From the NCBI GenBank assembly GCA_002709695.1, contig PAQF01000053.1, forward strand, positions 1-46,679: a stretch of DNA of 46,679 nt, written 5' to 3'. The first letter of the stretch is position 1. Each line of letters begins with the position of its first letter. Source of the DNA: Candidatus Poribacteria bacterium. GTDB lineage: Bacteria > Poribacteria > WGA-4E > UBA9662. Positions 35,417 through 43,350 of this stretch are shown one piece after another. A program made the position numbers and the translations under genes. The notes below the pieces were generated by a model that ran no database searches, had not been told where the DNA came from, and saw only the letters and a list, made by a program, of their open reading frames with translations.

Positions 35417-36814
35417 GTGAGAGCTAATGGCACCCATCGTTTAACCTCTCAAATGGCTTTTCGCGAAATTACGCACTTGATTGAAAACAATTTGGAACAA
35501 CTTAACTATGGAGTCGCTATTACAGACGTTGACACAGATGGCGAATTTGAAGCTGTAGTGATGGGATTTGGATACCCAAACATAATCTTAAAACGCGATG
35601 GCGAAAAACTAGTCAATGTAGCTACTGGATTACTTAGTGACGAAGAGATGCACGCGATAGGTGTAGCCAGTGGAGATATCGATGGTGACGGACAAGAAGA
35701 AATCTACTTTCTCAATACGGATACTTTTGGAGGAGAAAAAAAGTTTTTTGACCGATTAATCAGCTTTGAAAATAATAAGTACATTGACCTTTTTGAACTC
35801 AGCATCCATGAAAACACAAGAAATTTTGGCGCGGGCAGATCCGTTGTTTGCATTGATCGTAAAGGAAAAGGACAATATGGCTTTTTCGTTGCCAATTATG
35901 CTTCTCCAATGAAATATTACGAAATGGACAGTAATAACTATCTTCATGACATTGCTCCGGAGCTTGGAATGGATATGGTTACAGGCGGCAGAGGTTTGAT
36001 TGCCTTTCCCATGCACTCAGATAAAACAGACCTTTTTGCAGGCAACGAAATGGGGCCAAATTATCTATTTATTAATCAGGGAAACGGTCGCTTTACCGAG
36101 ATGGCGAAAAATTTTGGTATTCAAGATACCTATGAGGATGTCCGTGGTATTTCCGCTTTGGATGTTAATGGGAATGGCATTTTAGATTTGGTTTATGGCA
36201 ACTGGAACGGTCCACACCGTATGTTCGTAAAAATTAACGACAAATTTGTCAACCAAGCCCCTCCTAATCTAGCGGAACCGTCTGCAATCCGTACAGTTAT
36301 CGCAGCTGACTTAGATAATGATGGAGATGACGAGATATTTTTTAACAATATCAATCAACCCAACCGACTTTTCAAGAGGATTAACGGTGAATGGAGGCGT
36401 GTGGAACTCGGCACAGCAACTGAGTCGAATGGATGCGGTACTGGAGCTGCGGTTTGGGATTATGATAGTGATGGTACTCTTGAGTTACTTGTGTCCCATG
36501 GTGAATTGACGCCACAAACGTTATCACTCTATAAATCTGTCAATGATAATAATTGGGTTCGTATCATGCCACTGACACAATATGGAGCTCCAGCAAGAGG
36601 TGCACTCGTTCGATTAAAGACAAACAACCACGTAAAAATCAAGCATATTGACGCCGGTAGCAGTTATCTAGGACAAATGGAACCCGTAGCACATTTCGGT
36701 TTAGGAAAATTAAGCCAAATTGATGAAATAGAAATTCAATGGCCCAACGGCATGCGAAAAAGCTATCAGAATCCTGAAATTAACACTTTTCATCGGATTG
36801 AATTTCCATTTTAA
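35417..36814 (+). CDS. FG-GAP/VCBS-repeat protein with C-terminal ASPIC/UnbV domain
   Basis: A 465-residue predicted beta-propeller. Repeats contain calcium-loop-like sequences DVDTDGEFE, DIDGDGQEE, DVNGNGILD, DLDNDGDDE and DYDSDGTLE at roughly even intervals. The last ~70 residues form an ASPIC/UnbV domain (GAPARGALVRLK, HIDAGSSYLGQMEP, FGLGKLSQIDEIEIQWPNG). Such CRTAC-like proteins are normally exported, yet no signal peptide is visible at this GTG start, which has GGAGA 7 nt upstream. It could be an unusual cytoplasmic member, or secreted by another route. It sits in a probable operon with the deacetylase and the aldo/keto reductase. Confidence 0.9.
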   Translation: MRANGTHRLTSQMAFREITHLIENNLEQLNYGVAITDVDTDGEFEAVVMGFGYPNIILKRDGEKLVNVATGLLSDEEMHAIGVASGDIDGDGQEEIYFLNTDTFGGEKKFFDRLISFENNKYIDLFELSIHENTRNFGAGRSVVCIDRKGKGQYGFFVANYASPMKYYEMDSNNYLHDIAPELGMDMVTGGRGLIAFPMHSDKTDLFAGNEMGPNYLFINQGNGRFTEMAKNFGIQDTYEDVRGISALDVNGNGILDLVYGNWNGPHRMFVKINDKFVNQAPPNLAEPSAIRTVIAADLDNDGDDEIFFNNINQPNRLFKRINGEWRRVELGTATESNGCGTGAAVWDYDSDGTLELLVSHGELTPQTLSLYKSVNDNNWVRIMPLTQYGAPARGALVRLKTNNHVKIKHIDAGSSYLGQMEPVAHFGLGKLSQIDEIEIQWPNGMRKSYQNPEINTFHRIEFPF

Positions 36815-36839
36815 ACAGTTGAATAAGTGAGAGAAGATC

Positions 36840-38399
36840 ATGTCACAAAAAGGGAATGCTTCCGCAGAAGGAACACTACGCTTTGCTAACCGTATGAAGC
36901 AAGAGTTCTCCACCTATCATCAAACTTCTTATCGTCATCTCAATGGTACGGATCTAACAGTTTCGAAAGTTGGATATGGATCATATCGTGTTGACCAGCA
37001 GGTAGAGGAGCATATCGATTCGCTGGAAGATTCTATACGTTCCGGTTGCAACGTTATAGATACTTCCAGCAATTATACTAATGGTGCAAGTGAGAACTTG
37101 ATTGGAAATGTGCTAACCAAAATGATCAATCAAGGAGAAATTGAACGTGATGAGATCATCCTGATTTCAAAAACTGGCTACATCCAAGGTGATAATCTCA
37201 GTCAAGCTATTAAACGCGAGAAAACAGATCAGCCTTGGCCTGAAATTGTTAAGTATACCGATGGCTGTTGGCATTGTATCCACCCTGACTTCTTGATTGA
37301 TCAATGGGAAAGAAGTGCAAATCGATTACAAGTTGAAACAATAGATGTTTACCTTTTACATAATCCAGAATACTTTTTTTCCGAGGCAAAAAAATCGGGA
37401 GATCCAAAGGCCTTACCACAACTACAAGATGAGTTTTATCAACGACTCTTTCAAGCTTTCGTACAAATGGAGCGTTTTGTTCAAGAAAAAAAGATCTTGT
37501 TCTTTGGCGTTTCTGCTAACACATTTGTCGCGCCCAAAAACGATTTCGAACATGTTTCCTTAAGTCGCGTGCACACTGAAGCTTTGAAAGCTGCCGAAAC
37601 CATCCATGGAAATCCAAACACTAGCCATTTCAAAGTCATCCAACTTCCATACAATTTACTGGAAACTGGAGCTCTTCTGGAAAAAAACAATCAATTTGAA
37701 GACGGAATATTAACCGTTCTTGAAATGGCAACAGCGATAAACATCGGTGTTCTGGTCAATAGACCACTAAATGCTATCACTGGAGATCGGCTATATCGCT
37801 TAGCTAAATACCCCCATGAACCGAAATTTGATTATACGGCTCAAGTTAGAACTAGTATTGAAATACTTAGTGAGCAGGAAGTAGACTTACGAACTCAACT
37901 TAGATCCACAGGAAACCTAAATAAGCTTAATGAGAAAAATCAGGATCCATTTTTTAGCATGGGTGCTCTTTTAGATAATGTCATCGACCAGATAGAAGGC
38001 AGGGATCACTGGTTACAAATAGCACAACGTTACTTGATTCCTCGGGTTAACCACTGGATCAAGGACACTACACAGAAACTATCCGAGGCACAACAGAAGA
38101 AACTAATCGATCAAGTCGACCAATATGCCAAAGACGTTGAAAAGATCCTGTTCAATATCACGTTGAAATTTAATCAAGCTGATTTTCAGCAAACGCGACC
38201 CATTGAAGATCGCTTAAATCTACACCTGTCCGAACATGAAAAAGAGCTGACAATGTCACAAAAAGCACTGAACTTTGTTTCCTCATCACCAAGTGTTTCG
38301 GTCGTACTAAATGGGATGCGGCGCCTTGAGTACGTCGACGACACGATGGGCATTATGAAAGTTCCTGATTTTGGAATATCTGTCCAGGAAATGATATAA
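36840..38399 (+). CDS. Long aldo/keto reductase family protein
   Basis: A 519-residue aldo/keto reductase, where about 300-330 is usual. The catalytic tetrad is present: Asp74 and Tyr79 (NVIDTSSNY), Lys111 (ILISKTGY) and His174 (VYLLHNPEYF). Later blocks GVSANTFVAPKN, VIQLPYNLLE and GVLVNRPLNA fit the barrel. A helical, Glu/Lys/Gln-rich insertion of roughly 110-150 residues (about 335-475) separates the barrel from a closing strand SSSPSVSVVLNGMRRLEYVDD. An AGAGAAG site precedes the ATG. No signal peptide. The likely role is NAD(P)-dependent reduction or oxidation of a sugar, in operon context with the PIG-L and ASPIC genes. Confidence 0.87.
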   Translation: MSQKGNASAEGTLRFANRMKQEFSTYHQTSYRHLNGTDLTVSKVGYGSYRVDQQVEEHIDSLEDSIRSGCNVIDTSSNYTNGASENLIGNVLTKMINQGEIERDEIILISKTGYIQGDNLSQAIKREKTDQPWPEIVKYTDGCWHCIHPDFLIDQWERSANRLQVETIDVYLLHNPEYFFSEAKKSGDPKALPQLQDEFYQRLFQAFVQMERFVQEKKILFFGVSANTFVAPKNDFEHVSLSRVHTEALKAAETIHGNPNTSHFKVIQLPYNLLETGALLEKNNQFEDGILTVLEMATAINIGVLVNRPLNAITGDRLYRLAKYPHEPKFDYTAQVRTSIEILSEQEVDLRTQLRSTGNLNKLNEKNQDPFFSMGALLDNVIDQIEGRDHWLQIAQRYLIPRVNHWIKDTTQKLSEAQQKKLIDQVDQYAKDVEKILFNITLKFNQADFQQTRPIEDRLNLHLSEHEKELTMSQKALNFVSSSPSVSVVLNGMRRLEYVDDTMGIMKVPDFGISVQEMI

Positions 38400-38408
38400 C
38401 TCAATCAA

Positions 38409-40292
38409 TTATTGGACTTTAGCGCCATTAGAAATAGGTTTATCCAAAGTAATAAGCGACAAACTTTTTTTGCTAACTGCAGCCAGTAGCATCCCTTGCG
38501 ATTCCAAACCACGAATTTTCGCAGGTTTCAAATTGGCTACTAAAACCACCTGCTTACCAATTAAATCTGCAGGCTCATAACTCTGGGCAATGCCAGCGAT
38601 AACCTGACGTTGCTCCTGACCTAAATCCACCCTCACTTTCAGTAGTCTATCGGCATCTTTTACGGCTTCTGCTCCAATAATCTGGCAAACACGTAAATCA
38701 GTTTCCTTCACCTTATCAATTGTAATGAGATTACTCTCATCTACTGGCTCTGGGTCTTTTGCTATCTTATTTTTGGGCGAAGCATCTTTCCTCGGAAACA
38801 AAGGACTTGGTTTATGTATCGGGAGACCTGAAGGTAAACCTCCCCATTTATTTATAGAATCGAGATCCTGGGAGGAATCTCCAAGTCCCAGTTGTTGACA
38901 AATTCTAACTGAAATTTCCGGCATAAACGGCAGAAGCAAAACCGATACTATACGTAAGCCTTCCATCGCATTATAGAGAATAGTACCCATTCGTTCGAGA
39001 TCATCCTTGAGGGACCAAACCTCGGTTTGCTGAATATATCGGTTGATACGTCGAATGTATTCAAAGATAGTTTCAAGCACAGTATCAAAAGCGATAGATT
39101 CCATTAAACGATCAACCTGATCAACCAACTGAATGGCCATCTCTTCAATTTCAGCATCAAATTCACCTACCTTCGTTGGTACCGGTAAAGTCTCAAAATT
39201 TTTTCCTAACAAGCCAAGTGTGCGATTCAAGAGATTGCCCAGATCATTTGCCAAATCCGCATTATACCGCGTTTCGAAACGTTCCTGTGTATAATCACCA
39301 TCGCTACCGAAACTGAATTCACGCATGAAGAAATAACGAAACGGATCGAGGCCAAAATCATCAATCAGGCCATCTATATCGATAACATTACCAGTAGTTT
39401 TACTAATTTTTTCTCCATCTTTTGTCATCCAGCCATGAGCAAATATACGCTCAGGAAGAGGGTGCTCAACAGCCATAAGCATAGCTGGCCAGATAACAAC
39501 ATGGAAACGAATAATCTCCTTGGCCATCATATGTACACTTGCTGGCCAAAATTTATGGTATAGATCTCCATGTTGATAGTAATCAAGTGCGGTAATATAA
39601 TTGCACAAAGCTTCGACCCAGACGTAGATGTTCTGACTAGAATCAAATGGCAACGGAATACCCCATTCAACCGATGATCGAGAGATACTGATATCTTTCA
39701 AACCAGCCTTCAACACTCCCATAATTTCATTTCGGCGTGTTTCAGGTTGAATGAACTTGGGATTGGCTTCAATATGTGCAATCAATCGATCTTCATATTT
39801 TGAGAGTGCGAAAAAATAATTGTCTTCCTCCACCAAATCAACCGGCAGTTTATGAATGGGGCAATGATTGTCATCTGCAAGTTCCTTCTCAGTAAAAAAC
39901 CTTTCGCATCTTCGGCAGTAAAAACCTTCATATTTTCCCTTATAGATGTCGCCACTTTGGTATAATCGCGTTAAAAACTTCGACACACCCTTTTTATGAA
40001 GCTCACTCGTCGTCCGAATGAAAAAGTCATGGGAAATATTCAGTTTTTTCCATAAACTTATGAATGTAGGCAAGATCTGATCACAATAATCTTGTGGAGA
40101 AATTCCTTTTTCCTCAGCAACCTTTTGAATATTCTCACCATGTTCATCAACACCTGTCAGGAAAAAAACCTCCTTTCCCTTTAAGCGATTATACCGAGCC
40201 AATACATCACAGGCAATTGTCGTATAAGCGTGACCAATATGAGGTTCGGCATTAGCATAATAAATTGGTGTTGTAATGTAAAATTTTTCCAT
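38409..40292 (-). CDS. metG: Methionyl-tRNA synthetase
   Basis: A 627-residue enzyme starting MEKFYITTPIYYANAEPHIGHAY, the HIGH-box region. The zinc-knuckle segment carries CRRC and CPIH, and the KMSKS loop reads DGEKISKTTGN. The anticodon-binding helical domain is followed by a linker and a C-terminal tRNA-binding (Trbp111/EMAP-like) domain (ETDLRVCQIIGAEAVKDADRLLKVRVDLG). It charges tRNA(Met) with methionine. The ATG at 40290-40292 is chosen because it matches the family N-terminus; a longer in-frame start adds 20 unrelated residues. GAGGAG lies 12 nt upstream. The leader contains a promoter, a Met-rich small ORF and a terminator (see those entries). Confidence 0.96.
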   Translation of the reverse strand: MEKFYITTPIYYANAEPHIGHAYTTIACDVLARYNRLKGKEVFFLTGVDEHGENIQKVAEEKGISPQDYCDQILPTFISLWKKLNISHDFFIRTTSELHKKGVSKFLTRLYQSGDIYKGKYEGFYCRRCERFFTEKELADDNHCPIHKLPVDLVEEDNYFFALSKYEDRLIAHIEANPKFIQPETRRNEIMGVLKAGLKDISISRSSVEWGIPLPFDSSQNIYVWVEALCNYITALDYYQHGDLYHKFWPASVHMMAKEIIRFHVVIWPAMLMAVEHPLPERIFAHGWMTKDGEKISKTTGNVIDIDGLIDDFGLDPFRYFFMREFSFGSDGDYTQERFETRYNADLANDLGNLLNRTLGLLGKNFETLPVPTKVGEFDAEIEEMAIQLVDQVDRLMESIAFDTVLETIFEYIRRINRYIQQTEVWSLKDDLERMGTILYNAMEGLRIVSVLLLPFMPEISVRICQQLGLGDSSQDLDSINKWGGLPSGLPIHKPSPLFPRKDASPKNKIAKDPEPVDESNLITIDKVKETDLRVCQIIGAEAVKDADRLLKVRVDLGQEQRQVIAGIAQSYEPADLIGKQVVLVANLKPAKIRGLESQGMLLAAVSKKSLSLITLDKPISNGAKVQ

Positions 40293-40368
40293 AAACTTGT
40301 ATAACTCCTCACAGAGAAAAGAACAAAGACAGACCAGATATCGAAAGTCCAATTAACGTTTCTTTTAC

Positions 40369-40473
40369 TTATCGATTCCACCTAAATGAGCCAACAAAAA
40401 AGCCCGCCATTGTGGGCCAATGGAGGGCGGCTATCAGCATAAAACCATTTAATATGACCATCATAAAAATCAT
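40369..40473 (-). CDS. Met-rich leader ORF upstream of metG, 34 codons
   Basis: The frame starts MIFMMVILNGFM and ends RWNR with TAA 76 nt before the metG ATG. Five of 34 codons are Met, three of them among the first five. The intrinsic terminator lies entirely inside this frame. No ribosome binding site sits directly before the ATG; the frame stays open further upstream, and a GAAGGAG lies about 60 nt away in a small hairpin. This arrangement fits a leader peptide for attenuation of metG, but a small hydrophobic membrane peptide or chance are alternatives. Confidence 0.35.
   Translation of the reverse strand: MIFMMVILNGFMLIAALHWPTMAGFFVGSFRWNR
40396..40428 (-). terminator. Intrinsic terminator inside the metG leader
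   Basis: On the minus strand GCCC-T-CCATTG pairs with CAATGG-C-GGGC (4 bp, one mismatch, 6 bp) around a 5-nt loop and is followed directly by TTTTTT. It is about 104 nt upstream of the metG start and about 130-155 nt after the predicted transcription start, so it would cut the transcript before metG unless antitermination occurs. Confidence 0.7.
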
Positions 40474-40563
40474 AATAATTGCATTAGCTATTTTACAATT
40501 TAAAGACACTAAACTTGGAGTGGTTAACTCACACTCCTTCTTAACAGCCTGACAACGCGAGCG

Positions 40564-40592
40564 ATTATAACAAACAGTAAAAAGTATGTCAA
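40564..40592 (-). promoter_or_regulatory. Consensus sigma-70 promoter for the metG leader
   Basis: On the minus strand TTGACA (40587-40592) and TATAAT (40564-40569) are both perfect and separated by exactly 17 bp. Transcription would start near 40557 and give a leader of about 265 nt before metG. It also contains the hairpin GGAGTG/CACTCC (40517-40537) over a GAAGGAG sequence. Confidence 0.75.
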
Positions 40593-40879
40593 TACGCGGT
40601 ATTTAGCCAACAAGATAGAATTCAATTCGATCAGTGAACTCCTTTCTTCACTTTAAAACCAACATGTCAAAATAATCAAAGTCAACATGGTAAACTTAAA
40701 ATACAAAGAGATGTAAAAAAACAGTTTCTTGACGATCCTGCATAATACTGCTTAACAGAATTCGGATATTTTGCAGTATATTGTTCCCTCATTAATCGGT
40801 AACTTGACAAAACGATTTTTGTGTCATGAATTCATCAGTTTTACAGTTCTATTTAGTTGTTAATTAAAAGGATCACCAA
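40593..40879. other. Promoter-containing gap between metG leader and the dehydrogenase
   Basis: AT-rich gap between divergent genes. On the plus strand TTGACA occurs at 40804-40809, but no good -10 box stands 17 bp downstream. No gene or structured RNA is recognised here. Confidence 0.35.
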
Positions 40880-41878
40880 ATGAAAATCCCATCTTTGCCT
40901 GAAATTGAAAGGCAATCACTTCAAAAGTGGAACGAGAAGAGAACTGCCGTAGTTTTCACTACCAAGCAGGTATGGAACCTTGTCAAAGATCAACTTGATA
41001 TTTTCCCTAAACAGAAATTTTATGTTACCGAAGCAACTAAACCCGCAATGGACTACTTTGTTAACCAAACTAAAGCCGAAGTAGTGTACGGAATTGGTGG
41101 TGGACTTGCCATTGATACAGCAAAATACGTAGCAGCAAATCTTAACAAACCTCTCTTTGCTATCCCTACGGTTCTTTCAACAGATGCCTTCCTGACAGAC
41201 GCAACTGGAGTTCGAATCAACGGCTGTGTAAGCTATTTAGCTTCGCAATCTCCAGATCTAGTTCTGGTTGACATCGATTTGCTTTGTCATGCCCCAACAG
41301 AAATGAGAACAAATGGTGCTGCAGATGTATTATCAATAGCCACAGGGATGTGGGATTGGCAATATGCACAAAATAAAGGAAAAAATCTTCCTAATCAAAT
41401 GATCGAACCACATGTTGTTGAAATTGGCAATGCAATTTTAGGAACCCTAATTAAGAATGCCAAAGAAATTGGGAACGGAACGGCTAACGGAATGAAAGTT
41501 TTATTCGATCTACTTTGTTTAGAAGTTCAACTCTGTTACCTGTGCGGACACAGTCGACTTGAAGAAGGCAGCGAACATCATTTTGTTTATTCGCTGGAAA
41601 ACTCCCTGACCGAACATATACTTCATGGAGATCTGGTTGGTTTAGGAATTCTACTGATGTCTGTTCTCCAAGGTCAGGAATGGAAACCTTATCGGCAAAC
41701 ATTGAAGCAACTAGGTATCAATTATCAACCAGCAGGTGTGACAGAAGAAATGATAATTGATACATTAATCGGGTTATCTACTTACGTAAAAAAACACCAA
41801 CTGCCACACACCATTGCAACGGATTGCGACATCAATACAGATCTGGCTATAAAAACACTTGAAAAAGTACTTAGTTAA
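40880..41878 (+). CDS. Glycerol-1-phosphate dehydrogenase-like (iron/zinc alcohol dehydrogenase, AraM/EgsA type)
   Basis: A 332-residue member of the dehydroquinate synthase/iron-ADH fold. VVYGIGGGLAIDTAKYVA is the NAD-binding glycine motif, and PTVLSTDAFLTDATG is characteristic of the G1P dehydrogenase branch. Metal ligands are expected at Asp in NGAADVLSIATG, His in EEGSEHHFVYSLE and His in HILHGDLVGLG, all present. G1P dehydrogenase makes sn-glycerol-1-phosphate from dihydroxyacetone phosphate, the archaeal-type lipid backbone; bacterial AraM does this too. AAGGATC precedes the ATG. No geranylgeranyl-glyceryl phosphate synthase is in the window, so the pathway role is open. Confidence 0.82.
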   Translation: MKIPSLPEIERQSLQKWNEKRTAVVFTTKQVWNLVKDQLDIFPKQKFYVTEATKPAMDYFVNQTKAEVVYGIGGGLAIDTAKYVAANLNKPLFAIPTVLSTDAFLTDATGVRINGCVSYLASQSPDLVLVDIDLLCHAPTEMRTNGAADVLSIATGMWDWQYAQNKGKNLPNQMIEPHVVEIGNAILGTLIKNAKEIGNGTANGMKVLFDLLCLEVQLCYLCGHSRLEEGSEHHFVYSLENSLTEHILHGDLVGLGILLMSVLQGQEWKPYRQTLKQLGINYQPAGVTEEMIIDTLIGLSTYVKKHQLPHTIATDCDINTDLAIKTLEKVLS

Positions 41879-42507
41879 TATTTTACAGCAACAGCAAGCC
41901 CATCTCTTAGCGGGATGACCGTTGTAAAGACTTCTTTGGATTCGTAAAGAAGTCGCGTCAACTCCTTGATTCCTAAAGTTGTTTGGCTCTGATCCGTGTC
42001 GCTCATTACTCGTCCTTGCCACAACAAGTTGTCAGTAATAAAAAGGCCTCCGCTCCGCAGGCGCGGTAGAGCTTTATGAAATGCTTCCGGATAGCTGTCT
42101 TTATCAATGTCATTATAGATGATATCGAACTCACCTACGGTTTGGTCAATAATTTCCAGTGCGTTTCCTACCTGATAATCAATTCTATCGGTGATACCTC
42201 CCCGTTGAAAGTAACCTGCCGCACGTTCAGCATTCTCCATCGAGCCATCAGTACAGTTAATCTTTGCCTCTGGATCTTTTAAAGCTTTAGCCATCCAGTA
42301 GGCAGAATAACCAAAACCTGACCCCATTTCAAATATACGCTTAGGACAAGTAAGAAGTACCATTTGATGCAGAAATGAGCCAGAAGTTGGCCCGACAATT
42401 GGGAAGCGATTATCATGAGCATAATTTTCCATTTCAGCCAACACTTCGTCGCGTTTGGGTGTCACTTCGGTCAGATATTGATTGACATCAATAAAAGGCA
42501 GTGCCAT
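41875..42507 (-). CDS. Class I SAM-dependent O-methyltransferase (COMT-like)
   Basis: A 210-residue protein of the methyltransferase family 3 (catechol/caffeoyl-CoA O-methyltransferase type). The SAM motif I is RIFEMGSGFGYSAYWMA, followed by INCTDGSMENAERA. The metal-site region is FDIIYNDIDKDSYPEAFHKALPRLRSGGLFITDNLLWQGRV, giving Asp/Asp/Asn ligands. It transfers a methyl group to a hydroxylated small molecule. GAGGG is close to the ATG. It shares a TTAA double stop with the convergent dehydrogenase and is followed upstream by an ABC ATPase on the same strand with 27 bp between. Confidence 0.9.
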   Translation of the reverse strand: MALPFIDVNQYLTEVTPKRDEVLAEMENYAHDNRFPIVGPTSGSFLHQMVLLTCPKRIFEMGSGFGYSAYWMAKALKDPEAKINCTDGSMENAERAAGYFQRGGITDRIDYQVGNALEIIDQTVGEFDIIYNDIDKDSYPEAFHKALPRLRSGGLFITDNLLWQGRVMSDTDQSQTTLGIKELTRLLYESKEVFTTVIPLRDGLAVAVKY

Positions 42508-42534
42508 AGTCTTCCCTCGTCTGATTTATAATTG

Positions 42535-43233
42535 TTAGTTCAGCCGTCTTTCATAATTAGCGGTTAATTCTTCCAACCCAATCTGTTTTTTTGAACCCAA
42601 GTTCTCGATACTTCCATTGACCAAAAATTGGAAATGTGAGCCAACATGATAACCGAATTCAAGGTTATGTGTCGTCAGAAGAATTCCTTTGTTTCGCTGA
42701 CATTCTAACTCAATACGTTTGATCATCAAGTTAACAGCGGAGGTATCAAGACCAGAAAATGGCTCATCGAGAAATAAAATTGGAGGATCATGTAACAATG
42801 CTTTGGCTATCATGAAACGCTGAATCATACCTCGAGAGAAATTTCTCATTGGCTCCCGCGCAAATTGATTAAGACCAACATCCAACAGGAGATGAGAAAT
42901 TCGCTCCTCCAAATGCCCAACATCATAAAGCTTGCCCAAAAATTTCAGATTTTCGTACGGACTTAAATCAAGGTAAGCCAAGGGCTCATGTACAACCACT
43001 CCAACCAATCTTCGAACAGTGTCGCGATGCTTTTTAACTTCGAGACCGTTAATCCAGATCTCTCCCGATGTTGGAGGCAAGAGTGTGGAAAGAATCTTGA
43101 TCAGAGTCGTTTTCCCAACGCCATTCGCCCCGAAAACTGAGACAACCTGACCAGCAAAGATCGACATATCAACATTATTCAGGATATTTCTGTGACCAAA
43201 TCTTCTTGTGATGCCTTCGGCATTTAGCAACAT
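42535..43233 (-). CDS. ABC transporter ATP-binding protein (CcmA/ABC-2 exporter-like)
   Basis: A 232-residue ATPase. Walker A is GANGVGKTT, the Q-loop region includes VVVHEPLAY, the signature motif is NFSRGMIQRF, Walker B is PILFLDEPFSGLD, and the H-loop is LTTHNLEF. LSRGM-type signatures are typical of ABC-2 family exporters and the heme exporter CcmA. No permease gene is present nearby in this window, so the transported molecule is unknown. It lies about 117 bp after the cytochrome c-LRR gene, which makes a cytochrome-maturation link possible but unproven. Confidence 0.88.
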   Translation of the reverse strand: MLLNAEGITRRFGHRNILNNVDMSIFAGQVVSVFGANGVGKTTLIKILSTLLPPTSGEIWINGLEVKKHRDTVRRLVGVVVHEPLAYLDLSPYENLKFLGKLYDVGHLEERISHLLLDVGLNQFAREPMRNFSRGMIQRFMIAKALLHDPPILFLDEPFSGLDTSAVNLMIKRIELECQRNKGILLTTHNLEFGYHVGSHFQFLVNGSIENLGSKKQIGLEELTANYERRLN

Positions 43234-43350
43234 TCAATTCTCTGAAAAACATCTCCAAGATACGGACCGATGATCAATATATCTGCAAAAATAAAGGCAA
43301 ATAAAATCAAAACTGTTGATAGTACAGTAAGAGAATCAACTAAGAATGCG

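Noticed and set aside
40430-40560. T-box or S-box riboswitch upstream of metG
   Set aside because: I looked for the AGGGTGGNACCGCG box, the S-box core and similar conserved elements on the minus strand and found none. The terminator alone does not identify a riboswitch class.
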